Assembly (NCBI GenBank): GCA_905182995.1
Contig: CAJJDP010000067.1
Coordinates: forward strand, 344,182 to 408,181
DNA length: 64,000 nt
Reading direction: 5' to 3'
From: Paramecium octaurelia
Taxonomy: Eukaryota > Ciliophora > Oligohymenophorea > Peniculida > Parameciidae
This document shows, one piece after another, positions 1 to 10,553 of the stretch (position 1 is the stretch's first letter; each line of letters begins with the position of its first letter). Position numbers and translations under genes: made by a program. The notes below the pieces were generated by a model. The model was given only the letters and a program-made list of their open reading frames with translations. It did no database searches and was not told where the DNA came from.

Positions 1-90
1 ATTTCCTTCCACTTCTTCATCAAGGAGATTTCGAAATTTTTCAATATCATTTTTTAATTTATCATCTTCATCCTAATTATCTTAATACAT
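1..90 (-). CDS. 5' end of an acidic, coil-prone protein (runs off left edge)
   Basis: On the minus strand an ATG at 88-90 opens a frame that continues to the left edge, giving 30 residues once TAA/TAG are read as Gln. It begins MYQDNQDEDDKLKND and continues with further Glu, Lys and Leu in a spacing that suits a coiled coil. An in-frame TAA lies shortly upstream (Gln in this code, so not decisive), and the upstream sequence is very AT-rich. Only the N-terminus is visible, so no family can be named. The composition is typical of real Paramecium coding sequence. Confidence 0.6.
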
Positions 91-509
91 TTAATATATA
101 AATCATAACAATTATTATCACTATCTTAAAATTATATACATACTATTAATACTTATATGATAATTATGAATATAATTATTTATATTAATAATTTTAGTAC
201 TGTTTCATCCAAGCCATGAAATTTCTATCTAATATAAAGCCTAAAAAATTGAGGCTTTTGGTTGATCCCTAATATGTATTCTCTAATTTATTAAAATCCT
301 CAAACTATAATAATTGTTAATATTTGATGTTTCTTAAGCAATACAATTCTTTTCATTGTAAAACTTTGAACTTAGACTTTGAATTCATCTTTAATTCTTA
401 CATTTTTCTTGATGTGAGCAATATTTTCTTACCAAGACATTTTTTATTCTTAAACTTACTAATTAGTAGTTTAAGGCCCATTATCCTCAATATTTTGGTT
501 TTTTTTTTC
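91..509. other. AT-rich interval without a clear gene
   Basis: The minus strand between about 340 and 509 has an open, lysine-rich stretch that could be a shifted continuation of the small ORF at 510-761. The rest is low-complexity AT-rich sequence. I see no RNA gene or repeat. Confidence 0.4.
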
Positions 510-761
510 TCATTAATAGATTCCAATCTTCGACAACCTATTTGTTTTATTATAGACTCTTCCTATTTTGCATAACCTCCTATCTTATTATATTATTAAA
601 TGCCCCCATTCATCTTAAATTGCATTAAGCCAGTTTCCAAATTCTATCTAATAGATGTATTATTCTTCTTTATTCTAGTAAAGATTACAAATTTGTTTAC
701 ATAAATTCTTCATGATATTCTCTATCTTAAGATGCTCACACACTCTGCAAAATGTTATCAT
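510..761 (-). CDS. small ORF of unknown function, possibly part of a broken gene
   Basis: Minus-strand ATG at 759-761 to TGA at 510-512, 83 residues with the Gln code. It has a Cys pair near the start (FCRVCEHLK) and a hydrophilic region with EFGNWLNAIQDEWGHL. Composition looks coding. After the TGA the sequence stays coding-like in another frame, so this may be a fragment of a longer gene with an unrecognised intron or frameshift. No family is recognised. Confidence 0.35.
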
Positions 762-1176
762 CAATATTCAATCTTTAGAAGAAATACAATAAATAATAAA
801 TGAAATTAGTGATTATTTTTAATAAACAATATAATAATAAAATATATATGAAAATCCTAAATTTTATTCTTTAATTAGTTTTCTTTTAATTTTTTATTTA
901 ACTCCTAATATATAATAGAGGATAGTAAATGACAAATTGACTCGATACTTGTGTTATTAAATTTAATTAGTTTATGAAAAACTATATTGAAATACAAAAA
1001 ATTATTCTACCGCTTCAAAATGGTAACAAAATTTTTTCATTGATAATGAGAAAGGCAGTGAGCATTAATAATATTAGACATATGCCAGTAATGGATTGAT
1101 GTCTGACATTAAAATAATGAAAATAAGATAAATTATTCCATTTTAAGAAATAAAAAATAAAATTATTATGATAGAA
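762..1176. other. intergenic, downstream of the GST gene
   Basis: AT-rich sequence with short homopolymers. No frame of coding character was found on either strand. Confidence 0.4.
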
Positions 1177-2657
1177 TCAACAACATCCTCTTTTTTTTGT
1201 AGTTGTTATAATTTACTTATTAAATTAATTTAAATTATTATGTTAATTACTGCTTATTGTTGAAAAATACTCTTTGTTAGACTATTTCACATGTGAATTC
1301 TCGATGATGTTGGCTATATATTTTTAGATTTGAGGTACGTTATTAAATTCATAATTTATCATAACTAAAAATAAGATCTCATTGACAGCACTAAAATAAT
1401 TACATAAAGTGTACCTCAAATCTGCTATTGAGATAGTTTTATGGTTATATATGTATTTATATTTTCCTTCGTTTAGAAAGATTTTAACAAAAAATTATAA
1501 CAATTAATCTATATTTTTTTATTTTTCTCTTAACTCTTGTTCATTCTGATTCTTTTAAGAACTCATTACAAATTCTGTGATTTATCTCATTTCACTCAGA
1601 TGAAAGTCAAGATAACTATCAATCTAGGCCTTAAGTCTTAAATTTTCTTATGGGTAAAAGTCTAATAGCATATATTATTCACAAATATATTTTAAAATAG
1701 CGTGGCTTTCAAAAAGTGTAAAATTGCCTTATTTAATGCATGGAACAGTTTAATTTGGATTTACTTAAGTATAATATTCAGATTTGTTTTCAGATTTTAG
1801 TATGTCTATGACTTTTTCATTATACTCAATCTTAGCCATTAAAAATAAGGATCTTACGGCCCTTGATGGCGATGAAAGTGGATGAAAATATAAAGTGATT
1901 TGTTCTTATTTAATTTATTTAGTCAAAATTGATTAAATGAACTGATTTTTATATTTTTGTTTCTAAATTAAATTAAAATACTCCTTATGCGATTAATATA
2001 AATCTGTAATTTTAAACATTCTCCAAATGTATTACTCTAATATTGGAAACTTTTCAAAATCAAAATTACAAATAAATAATGAAGTCAAGTCACACACTGC
2101 TCTTCAAAATTAAAAAACTGATTACCTAATATCTGCAAGTGTAAAACTTGGTTAATCATTTATATAATTATATTGTCCGTTGTTTAAGAATGTCTTGATA
2201 AAAAAAAGCAAAACTTCTTCTACGTCTACTAATCTTGAAACTCTGTTTTCAGGGACTTTGTTTCCTATCAACAACGGTTACAAATAACATTCTTTAGAGT
2301 AATCTAAAAGTTTAGTAAATTCGTTCTGATGCCAATCTAAATATGAATCTACTAAAGCTTTTTGTTATAATGTCTATTATAAATAATACATTTTTTTACA
2401 TTAGGATATAATTTGTAATCAGGTTTGTTAATACAAATGTACTTCAAAATCGCATGACTTTCAAATAAACTGAAAAACCCTTCAGTAATTGCAGGAACTG
2501 TTTGATTAGGATTGATATTAGTGAATGCCTGTTTAACATTTTCTCCCTTTAGAACATCAATAATTTTTTCATTGAAATCAGACTTAGTTAACAGCAAGAC
2601 CGTCTTTACAGATAAGCATCTATGGGAATATGGATTAAAATAAAGTGTTATCGACAT
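1177..2657 (-). CDS. tandem (two-module) glutathione S-transferase
   Basis: Minus strand, ATG 2655-2657 to TGA 1177-1179. Removing three micro-introns (2374-2399, 26 nt; 2102-2125, 24 nt; 1391-1414, 24 nt) gives exactly 469 codons. Two complete GST units lie head to tail. Module 1 starts ITLYFNPYSHRCLSVKT, has the cis-Pro region NPNQTVPAI and the ESHAILKYI glutathione-site segment, then an all-helical C-terminal domain with VDSYLDWHQ and the intron-split ADIRAVCDL. Module 2 restarts with ITLYFHPLSSPSRAVR and repeats NPNQTVPCI, ESHAILKYI, IDSYLDFH and SIADLR. The order and motifs resemble theta-like GSTs, which conjugate glutathione to electrophiles in the cytosol. Normal GSTs are about 220 residues, so this is a fused duplication. 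The last of the three introns sits at the equivalent place to the second one, showing duplication of an intron-bearing unit; module 2 lacks an intron matching the first. Confidence 0.9.
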
Positions 2658-2731
2658 TGATTATTAAATTAAATATTATATAGTTATTAAAGAATGAACT
2701 TAAATAGTAAAAAAATATATAATTATTTATA
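2658..2731. promoter_or_regulatory. 74-bp divergent intergenic promoter region
   Basis: This short AT-rich gap lies between the start codons of the divergently transcribed GST gene and the gene at 2732. Both promoters must lie in or near it. No specific factor site is recognised. Such short divergent gaps are normal in Paramecium macronuclear DNA. Confidence 0.5.
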
Positions 2732-3708
2732 ATGAAATATTAATCATTGAGCAATGATATAAAGAGAGTTAAATAAATTGAAAAGAATAAGGAAGATTAA
2801 TTGAATAAACTAATAACCAATATTGGCTAAGAAATCTAATAGAAGTAACCATTTTAATTACATAATTAGCATAGATGATCCATATAAATATTTAATCAAA
2901 AGAAATTATTCAATTGAAGACAGAACTATTAAAAAAAGAGACAATATTCAATAACGCAGACCTTAAGGAAGTATGTCTATAGCTGAAATTTGGACAAAGA
3001 AGATGAAAAAGTAATGTGATAAAATTTTGGAAGAGATGAAAAAAAAATAAAACAAATAAATGTAAATATTATTTTATAAGATAGACTGGATTTATCAAAA
3101 CAATAATCAATAGATAATAGATAAATTGAAGAATCCATATAATGTAATCAATTATTCTAAATTTGTTAGCTCCATAAATTGCAAGTGTGATAATTGAATA
3201 ATTGGGGCTTAAAGCTTTGATGGGTAAATCTAAACATAAAAATAAAAATAAATAAATTGCCCAGTCGCCACAACAAAAATAATTGTCTTAATCCTAAATA
3301 GTTACACAATCACCTGATCCTATCAGAAATCGGTTTGCTTCTAATTTTAATTTTGAACCAATCCAATATTCTCCTATTAAGCAATATCATCATAACAGTC
3401 AAAGTACCAGTAGTAGTACAAAAAATTTGTATAACGTAATAATATAAGTAATAGAATCAATAGCAACTTTAGAAAGTACAGTATTAATAATGAGATTAAA
3501 AGAGAAGTCAATAAATGCATAAATGAATGTGATTCATTAATTCAAAATTATAAGGATGTAGATAAGTATAAATACTGATAAGATATCTTATAGAAAGTTG
3601 AAACAGCCATAGAAAAGCCGTTTAGATATTTTTGTTGAAAAGCAGAGAAAAGAAACATTGGAAGAACTAATATTTATTGAAAGAAATAAACCCAAAAAGA
3701 TATATTGA
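2732..3708 (+). CDS. hydrophilic, Gln/Lys-rich protein of unknown function
   Basis: ATG 2732 to TGA 3706-3708. Removing four introns (2845-2869, 25 nt; 3187-3214, 28 nt; 3429-3454, 26 nt; 3566-3593, 28 nt) leaves exactly 290 codons. The N-terminal third is charged and helical (NIDDPYKYLIKRNYS, then an EIWTKKMKKQCDKILEEM coil). The middle is Ser/Pro/Gln-rich (IAQSPQQKQL, QYSPIKQYHH) and the C-terminus is helical again (VEKQRKETLEELI). There is no signal peptide or membrane segment. I do not recognise the family. The intron starting GTGATA is less canonical than the others, but it is needed to keep frame. Confidence 0.7.
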
Positions 3709-3763
3709 TCTATATTTTCATATTTAATTTTCCATTGATATTATTAATCATTTTTGAATAAAA

Positions 3764-4117
3764 ATGGATAATCGATTTATTAATATAATTTACGATGTTT
3801 TATTCATTAGCAAAAATGATTCTATTTCTCAGCTTTATAATATTATCGAATAAACATTAAATTTAGATAAAAGTATCAAAAAAAAGCTTTTAATGAAAAA
3901 GAATTACAACAATTGGTATATTGTTAAATTTGATAGAAATCCTAGATAATTAAAACTAGATAGTTAATTTTTTCAAATTATGAATAAATGAGAAGATAAT
4001 AATAATTATACTATATCCTATAAAGAAATTTTTTGTTAAAAAGTAAAATCCTATCACTTTTCAATTGATGTAGCTTAATAATATGGCAATAATTAAAATA
4101 CACTAAAGTTATTATGA
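3764..4117 (+). CDS. small protein of unknown function with a likely 33-nt intron
   Basis: ATG 3764 opens a 118-codon frame ending at TGA 4115-4117, interrupted by one in-frame TGA at 3989-3991. A GT...AG segment of 33 nt (3964-3996) spans that TGA. Removing it keeps frame and gives about 106 residues. Introns whose length is a multiple of three and that carry an in-frame stop are what is expected in Paramecium, where unspliced transcripts are removed by nonsense-mediated decay. The intron ends AAG rather than the usual TAG, so an alternative is a 75-residue protein or a single-stop pseudogene. The protein starts MDNRFINIIYDVLF and later has YKEIFCQKVKSYHFS; no domain is recognised. Confidence 0.5.
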
Positions 4118-4238
4118 TATTTTTAGGATAATCTCTCTTCTTCATAATAAAATATCTTAATCAAAGGCAAAGCATAAATATTCTTAATTAGATTCTTTTC
4201 TTAGTTTAATTACAATATATATTATATTATATTATATT

Positions 4239-5402
4239 ATGACACAATCAATAGGATTGATGTTGCTAATTGTAAGTTTGGCATTAGGATAAGATTTTAC
4301 TGCTCTTGATGATTATGTGGAGTTATAAATAGAGTAGAAACGATTTCCAGGAGCTGTCATTGGAATACAAGATGGAAATTATCAATATACTTTTAAATAT
4401 GGAAGAACTGAATATCCAGGTGATCCAGAAGACCAAGCTCTGTTGAAAACATCAATTTTTGATTTAGCAAGTGTAAGTAAAGTTGTTGGATGCACTACAG
4501 CAGCAATGTTGCTTTGGGAATAAGGTTATTGATTAATTAAGCAATAGGCAGATTAAATATCGAAGAGTCAGTTTAATATTATGTTCAAGAGTTTCCTCAT
4601 CCCACAGTTCGAATAAGACATCTATTATTACATAATTCAGGTTTGCCAGCTGATGCCCCCTTAGGAAATAGAATATGGACCAAGGAAGAGGTTTTGGATT
4701 GGCTATATACAAAAAGTACTTTGTTATCAACACCTGGCCAAAAATACCTCTATAGTGATTTGAGTATGGTGACATTACAACAAGTAATCGAAAGAATTAC
4801 AGAAACAACTTTAGATGTCTATTTGGATGAGAATATTTTCAAGCCTCTTGGTATGCAATCAACTATGTTCAATCCTTCTGCTGATCTAAAGTATTAAGAA
4901 CGATTAAATTAGATATCGTATACCTCCAACTTAAAGAGATGAAGTAGTCAGAAAAAGATTAATATGGGGAGAAGTACATGATCCAACAGCATATTATTTA
5001 GAAGGTGTATCCGGTAATGCAGGGTTATTTTCTACTGTTTATGATCTTATAAAATTTATGTAGATGATGTTAGGAAAGAACTCATTATTTAAATATGAGA
5101 CATTACTATATTGGACCAAAGTCGAAGAAGGTTTACCTTATGCGAATAGCAGAGCATTAGGTTGGGACACTGTTCCAATTTAGACTTACCCACCTTGCGG
5201 TAGTAAATTCTCAAAAAATTCATTTGGACACACTGGGTACACTGGAACTTCTGTTTGGGCTGATAGAGATAATGATCTCATCGTTGTTATCCTGACTAAT
5301 AGAGTCTATCCAGATGATAAAACAAGTGTTGTATAATTCAGATATGAGACTACCAATATAATAGTTGATATTTTAAGAAATTAGCATGAATTAACATAAT
5401 GA
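4239..5402 (+). CDS. secreted beta-lactamase-like serine hydrolase (class C / PBP4* type)
   Basis: ATG 4239 to TGA 5400-5402 with two introns (4525-4547, 23 nt; 4891-4912, 22 nt), leaving 372 residues. The N-terminus [18 protein letters not shown] is a good signal peptide, so the product is probably secreted or lysosomal. The catalytic SxxK motif is S78-V-S-K81 within [11 protein letters not shown]. The second motif is Y164-S-D in KYLYSDLSM, where Tyr acts as general base. The third is the H-T-G triad in [23 protein letters not shown] is the usual helix after the active-site core. The family includes esterases, D-amino-acid peptidases and bacterial beta-lactamases, so the substrate cannot be read from sequence. 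A run of TTATA repeats lies immediately upstream of the start. Similar proteins are widespread in ciliates; bacterial resistance is not implied. Confidence 0.9.
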
Positions 5403-5530
5403 TATTACATTAATAAAAATAATATTTATGTTTGATCTTTATATTAATAACAAAAAATGAATAATTCCTCAATTGACATATTCAAAACTCCATTTCGAAA
5501 GTTTTAACAAGACCTTTATTTGATAGATTA
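5403..5530. other. short intergenic region
   Basis: 128 bp between two co-directional genes. It contains an ATG at about 5457 whose frame closes at a TGA before the next gene, so it is not used as the start here. Confidence 0.4.
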
Positions 5531-6137
5531 ATGTAAAGCATGATCAAAACACCTACCAAGCCTATCCCTTCTAAAACTGTTTAATCATTTAACATCGCTT
5601 ATCCTACTGCAGCCAATGCCATTTAATTTAATCCACTACCAGGCCCTGGTACTTACAATCCATCCAAGCCTAAACGAAACAACAAAATTAAGTATCAATT
5701 AAGCTATCCTCAGCTTTTCTGCCTCTCAAAGGCAACCTCTAATTTCCAAGCAAAATTCTAAATTGGGCCCAGGCAGTTTTGAACCAAAAAAAATATCAGC
5801 AACTTCTGTTAAAATTGGAACATCGAAAAGACCACCATTGGCAATTCCTACTTCAGCTCCTTTACCTGGAAAATATGAATACTAATCAAAAATAATTGAA
5901 TCTTAAGGTATTGTTTTCAAAGGAAGCTCCTACGATCCAATTATTAAAGAAATTCATTCAAGGCCTGGCCCAGGAATCTATAATCCAGAAAAAAAAAGTT
6001 CATCACCTCAATATCTCTTCCCTAAAAGTTAAAGACATGACTTTACAAAACAAAAACGAGGGATTCCTGGACCAATTTATGAGATAGAAGTAAAACCTCA
6101 AACTCCATAATATTCTTTTGGAAAATGCAAAAGATGA
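5531..6137 (+). CDS. SHIPPO/ODF3-type (STPGR repeat) protein
   Basis: ATG 5531 to TGA 6135-6137, one intron at 5692-5713 (22 nt), 194 residues. It carries the spaced Pro-Gly-Pro repeats that define the SHIPPO-rpt/ODF3 family: PLPGPGTYNPSKP, KLGPGSFEPK, PLPGKYEYQ, RPGPGIYNPEK and IPGPIYEIE, each about 40 residues apart, ending in YSFGKCKR. Family members associate with sperm-tail outer dense fibres and with ciliary doublet microtubules, which suits a ciliate. No signal peptide or membrane segment is present. An ATG nine bases further on is also possible, but the first in-frame ATG is preferred. Confidence 0.85.
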
Positions 6138-6209
6138 ACTATATCAGCTTTATTTACAAACCAAAAATTTAATTTATACTCTTCTAATAAATGAATATCT
6201 CAAATTTTA

Positions 6210-6586
6210 TCATGAAATCAATTTTTAAGTGCACCCTCTGATATTTAAATAAGTCTCTGCGCTTGCCTTTGGGCAATTTCTAATATAGTTGAAAACTATT
6301 GAATCACAATAATATAATTGAGTAACAGGATCTTTATATTTTGCCTAAAACATAGATTTATCATTACTTCAAATCCAGTTACATCGCAATATCTCTTAGC
6401 TGGTTTCAGGGACGGAGGTGCCTCAATTGAAAGATCTAATACATAATTATTTTTACAATTAAATGCTGAATTATTTATTTAGACCTAGGCTTTGATATTA
6501 TTGAATTTTCTTGATTATGACTAACGTCTTGATTTCAACTCTTTTTTTCTAGCTTGCCATTAAGAATTCTTAAATTAATATGACAT
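6210..6586 (-). CDS. INO80 complex subunit C / Ies6-like (YL1 C-terminal domain)
   Basis: Minus strand, ATG 6584-6586 to TGA 6210-6212, one intron 6345-6367 (23 nt), 117 residues. The N-terminal half is basic (WQARKKELKSRRQSQSRK). The C-terminal half is the YL1-C domain: PPSLKPAKRYCDVTGFEAKY followed by DPVTQLYYCDSIVFNYIR. The family includes INO80C/Ies6, a small subunit of the INO80 chromatin-remodelling complex acting in the nucleus, and the C-terminus of Vps72/YL1. The small size favours Ies6. It is convergent with the SHIPPO gene, with only 72 bp between the stops. Confidence 0.85.
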
Positions 6587-6769
6587 TTATCAACTATTTT
6601 TATTATATTAAATTATAATTTATATAATATATAGAGAAATTTAAATTATCATAATTTTAGAATAGATTCATTAATAACTGAACATAGATAGTCCTTTAAT
6701 TATAAAACAAGAAATTTTTCAATATGTCCTCATATTCTCATTAATTTATTGATATAAATCATTTATGAA
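6587..6769. other. intergenic
   Basis: AT-rich 183-bp gap between two minus-strand genes, holding the upstream region of the INO80C-like gene. No motif is recognised. Confidence 0.4.
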
Positions 6770-7758
6770 TCAAACTTTTAAGTTTACAATTAATGCAGTT
6801 TGATCCTTATTTGCAAGGGATACTAAATAATGACTTTACATAATATTCCATTCTTCCCACTCATCCATTAACTCTAATTTTTCAATTCTTTTTCTTTCTT
6901 CAGGATCAGTGGCAATTTGATACAATGTTTTCATATCATAAATTTCAACGTAATTAAACCATTGATTTAATCTTTCCTTATGTGCTTGTAAAGAGGGGAA
7001 TGCATCAATTCCAACTAATGGACATCCTCTATACTTTGAAATAAATAGAAATTTTTACTTCAAAATTTCGCACCATCATTTTACCAAATTGATCACTTGG
7101 ATTAAACATTTCATAATTCAAGAATGTTAGATGTGGAAACCATTTAGTTAATCCATCCAATAATCTATTCGTGGCATCACTTTTAATGTATGTTAATACA
7201 CATTCTGCATACACCAAGGTTGGAATGGTAAAATCAATAGATTATAATGATTAATGTAATTACTCTGTGTTACACAAATCTTCTCCAAATAATAAATAAT
7301 TCTTATTTTCTTATTTGGCTGATAATTTATTTTATGATATAATATATTCTCCCAATAATGTTTTCAATTTATTAGATTCTTTCAGCTTTTTTATTTTTCT
7401 ATCAACTACAACAGGTAAATCCACTTCAACAAATGTGAATTCTTTATTCTGGTATGTTTGCCACATAATGTAGGGAAGAGTGTCATAACCAGATCCAAGT
7501 GATATTACATTGCACTTTTATTATTTGCTTATATAAGTAGAAACTATTCTATGGAAAATATTAAATCTGCACCAGTAACCTCTGTGTATTAGAACATCTT
7601 TTTTAGATGTGCCCTTTACGAATTCCTCAGAAAATTCATCTTGGAAGTATTTGTGCTTAATTGCAGAACTATGATATTGAGTTTTGGTACATTTTTGCCA
7701 TAGTTGCTTCTGCATTAGTGTCTTCAACGTGTATTTATATTGGATTGTGTTATTGCAT
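6770..7758 (-). CDS. leucine carboxyl methyltransferase (PP2A methyltransferase, LCMT1/PPM1)
   Basis: Minus strand, ATG 7756-7758 to TGA 6770-6772. Introns 7669-7690 (22 nt) and 7034-7058 (25 nt) leave 313 residues, close to the usual LCMT1 size. Landmarks in order: VEDTNAEATMAKISAIKHKY near the N-terminus; the INRGYW-type motif as LIHRGYWCRF; the SAM-binding loop VISLGSGYDTLPY; a downstream acidic beta-strand (FTFVEVDLPVV); and YRGCPLVGID near the C-terminus. The enzyme methylates the C-terminal Leu of the PP2A catalytic subunit in the cytosol, controlling holoenzyme assembly. It lies 48 bp downstream of the histidine phosphatase gene on the same strand. Both introns are needed to keep the conserved motifs in one frame. 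Confidence 0.93.
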
Positions 7759-7806
7759 ATTCTTTTAGAAAAAATATTTATTATTAAAATTAATTGTAAA
7801 ATGAAG

Positions 7807-8605
7807 TCAAATGTCAACTTCAATGTAATCACAATTCTTGATCCAGGTTCCATCCTTTGGCTTACCTTCAGCATCGAATTAAGAAGCAGAAATTGTTTAT
7901 AAAAATCTAGAATGTGTCACGCAAACTACATTTTAGTTTCTATAAAACGACAATTCTAATTTTGCTTATTAAATCCTATTCATAGTGTCCATAAAGGTCT
8001 CAACAACAGAATCAGGTGGATACTAAAATAAGTAATCTAAAATATGTTTAGGTCCTCTTGAATCTAAAAATTATTAGGATAATACTTAAATCATCGCATT
8101 ATTATTATAATAAATATTGCTTCATTTATTATTTTTATTCTTGATTCCAAAGATATTCCATAGTCCACATATTAGGATATTATTATAAAAATTCAGTATT
8201 CAACGTCCTGCTGAAATCAAATTGAGGATATTCATTCATCGTTGTTGTCAAATTACCTCCAACATCGCAAGAAGATGATAACATTTCTCTTAAAAATGGA
8301 ACAACGATAAATTTAGGCTTATTGGGATGATCTCTAAATAAGTAGTGTGCTGTCTATATCGCTCTTCTTAATGGAGACACAAGAACGATATCTACCTTAA
8401 ATGAAGACATTTTTGTCGCCGATTCTAAACATTATTGAATACCATATTATGTTAATCCACAATCTATAAGACTCTCATCTTGTTTGATTTTTAGTGATTC
8501 CTCTTTGAAATTTGTGACTTCCTTTGATGAATTTACAGCCAACCTAGCAGCAAGGTTATATTCAGATTCTGCATGTCTGATTAGGATAAATTTAGATTTA
8601 TTCAT
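7807..8605 (-). CDS. histidine phosphatase superfamily (phosphoglycerate-mutase-like) protein
   Basis: Minus strand, ATG 8603-8605 to TGA 7807-7809, one intron 8064-8085 (22 nt), 258 residues. The catalytic RHG-type motif is FILIRHAESEYNLAA (Arg-His at the start, with Ala replacing Gly). LVSPLRRAIQTA is the second conserved block and VVCVTHSRFLQTI holds the second catalytic His. This is branch 1 of the superfamily, whose members remove phosphate from diverse small molecules or proteins. The specific substrate cannot be inferred. The charged insertion after the first motif resembles fungal and protist relatives of unknown substrate. Confidence 0.88.
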
Positions 8606-9185
8606 TCAAAATGAATATTTATCTTAAATATTTTTAGCAAATAAAGAAATAAACAATGCTCATCAATATACTTATCAAATCTAACTTTTATGTTTTCAAA
8701 TTTTCATTTTAAAATATCAACTGTTGTATTTATTTGAATTTATTACTTTTATTTATCTAATAAAATTCACATCAATTTCATACAATAATTATTTTTTATT
8801 GTTCAGAAATAAATGTATGAAGGAAACAAGTGTAACTTATTCTATTTGATTAAGATGAAAATTTATAGTAAAATTATGGATGATATTTTAAATACATTAA
8901 AACCAAGTAATATATAAGTAAGTATTTTATTAATTTAAGTTTTTATTTATTTCTTTCAAAAAAAATTATTACCTTGTCCTCTTTTTACTTTGATGAATTA
9001 ATAGCGCGGAGTTTCAACACTCAAATAATTTCTATCACAAAGATTTAGAAAGCATGTTTAATTTAAGTAATTATCTCAGAAATTTGATAAAATTATATAA
9101 AAAAATCGACAAGATGCAAAATTGAAAAATAATTTATAAATCTTTCGCAAATAAAATATAAATCATATAGAAATAATGCAATTTT
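8606..9185. other. intergenic, possible unsupported plus-strand ORF
   Basis: A plus-strand frame from ATG about 8814 stays free of TGA through this region and into the convergent transporter gene, but its composition is poor. In this AT-rich sequence a run of that length can arise by chance. I do not call a gene. Confidence 0.3.
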
Positions 9186-10322
9186 TCATTCTACTTCCAC
9201 TAAAACTTAATTCTTTGATTAAAGATATTTAATAATAAAAATCTCTTTATAAATTAGATTTCCAAGCACTAAAATGCAAAATCCAATTAATTCTATCAAA
9301 TTAGCCAGATAAGAAGTGTTTTCCCATACCCGAGATGTAGTAGTGGTGACTACAAGTCCAATAGCCCAAATAAAAATTGTTCTCAGTGTGTCTACAACAC
9401 TCCTAGTTAAGGATGAAGCGTGCTTAGTGACATTAACACCAAATATGTTATACAATGTAATGCTAAATATACCCAAGATTACAGATAATGTTAACCATAG
9501 ATCGCTTCCTAATTAATAAAAAAATAAATCAGAGCTTTCAAAATAGCCTTTATCGTTTCTATATACACATCCATCTCTAAAATTGCAAGGAATAAAATTT
9601 AAAATTGGTATTATTATACCCAAAGTTAATATACCCCACATTCCTTCCATACCAACAACATAGAATACATGATAGTTGTATGACAAAAATAGCTTTTCTT
9701 CATAAATATACGAAGTAGCTTAAGTAAATAACGATAGAATTATTAACAAAATAGATATTAATTTGATTTCCCAGCTGAAATCACTTTTTGATTATTCTCT
9801 ATATATAAAATTGGATAATCCAACAATGAATATACCTATAATAGCCCACAGAATTCCAATTGATTGCTGTAATGATAATTTTTTCTTAAGCACAAATTTA
9901 GAAAATGCTGCTGTTACAATCATAAGCTATTGTTTGTAATATTATTACTCCTCCTCTCATCATTTGAAAAATAGATGATGGAATAAAATTCAAAGCCACA
10001 TTCTACAAAGAAGCTGTAATAACATCAAACAAAGCTGGAATTGCCAATCTTCTAAACCCTCCAATCTATTTATTTGGATCAACTTCAACTTTCATATTAA
10101 ATACGAAATAAAAAACTAAGCAAATTGCTTCACCTATAAACATGCATAACCCCTAAGATTATATTTGTAAATTACTTGCATATAAGGGTGCATAAATGAT
10201 ACCCCATCAATTACAGTAGTGTTTTAATACTTATAGACTAAAGTGTTAAGTGTACCTATTATAACCATTCCAACCAATAATATATTGATAAAATGCTTGC
10301 TTTTCTCTGAATTTTTCACCAT
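9186..10322 (-). CDS. SLC35F6-like multi-pass transporter (EamA/DMT fold)
   Basis: Minus strand, ATG 10320-10322 to TGA 9186-9188. Introns 10153-10175 (23 nt) and 9927-9948 (22 nt) leave 363 residues. About ten hydrophobic segments are visible, starting with FINILLVGMVIIGTLNTLVY. SLC35F6-type landmarks are IPSSIFQMMRGG, where the second intron interrupts the family's conserved Arg-Gly-Gly, and SSLTRSVVDTLRTIFIWAIG near the C-terminus. Relatives (SLC35F6, formerly C2orf18) are nucleotide-sugar-transporter-like proteins of lysosomal or mitochondrial membranes with poorly known substrates. The gene is present a second time at 10554-11684 because of an assembly seam. Confidence 0.85.
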
Positions 10323-10552
10323 TTCTAATTCGAATAATTTATTAATTAAAAGTAAATATTACCAAGTTCTATATTCATTAAAATAAATTCTGTGAGTATA
10401 AAAATAGGTTGAGATACTTATTTATTTAAATTGAATAATTTCTTGTCATAGGAAATTGTATGATCAATTTTTATATAGAGTTTTATTTATGCTTTAAACA
10501 AAAAATTTCGATGATAGTTGGTGGTATTTTTGGAATACATTCGTAACTCAAT
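9192..10552. repeat. first copy of a 1361-bp duplicated contig end
   Basis: Bases 9192-10552 recur at 10554-11914 with the same length and, wherever I compared them, identical sequence. The only thing between the copies is a single N. This is best read as two overlapping contig ends placed side by side, not as a real tandem duplication. Confidence 0.85.
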
Positions 10553-10553
10553 N
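10553..10553. other. assembly gap (single N)
   Basis: One N joins two contigs whose ends are the same 1361 bp. Confidence 0.95.

Noticed and set aside
8814-9360. Plus-strand frame without TGA overlapping the transporter gene
   Set aside because: Composition is poor and it runs antisense into a well-supported gene; runs of this length occur by chance when only TGA terminates.
9316-9516. Plus-strand ORF inside the transporter gene (and its copy at 10678-10878)
   Set aside because: Antisense shadow of the SLC35F6-like coding sequence.
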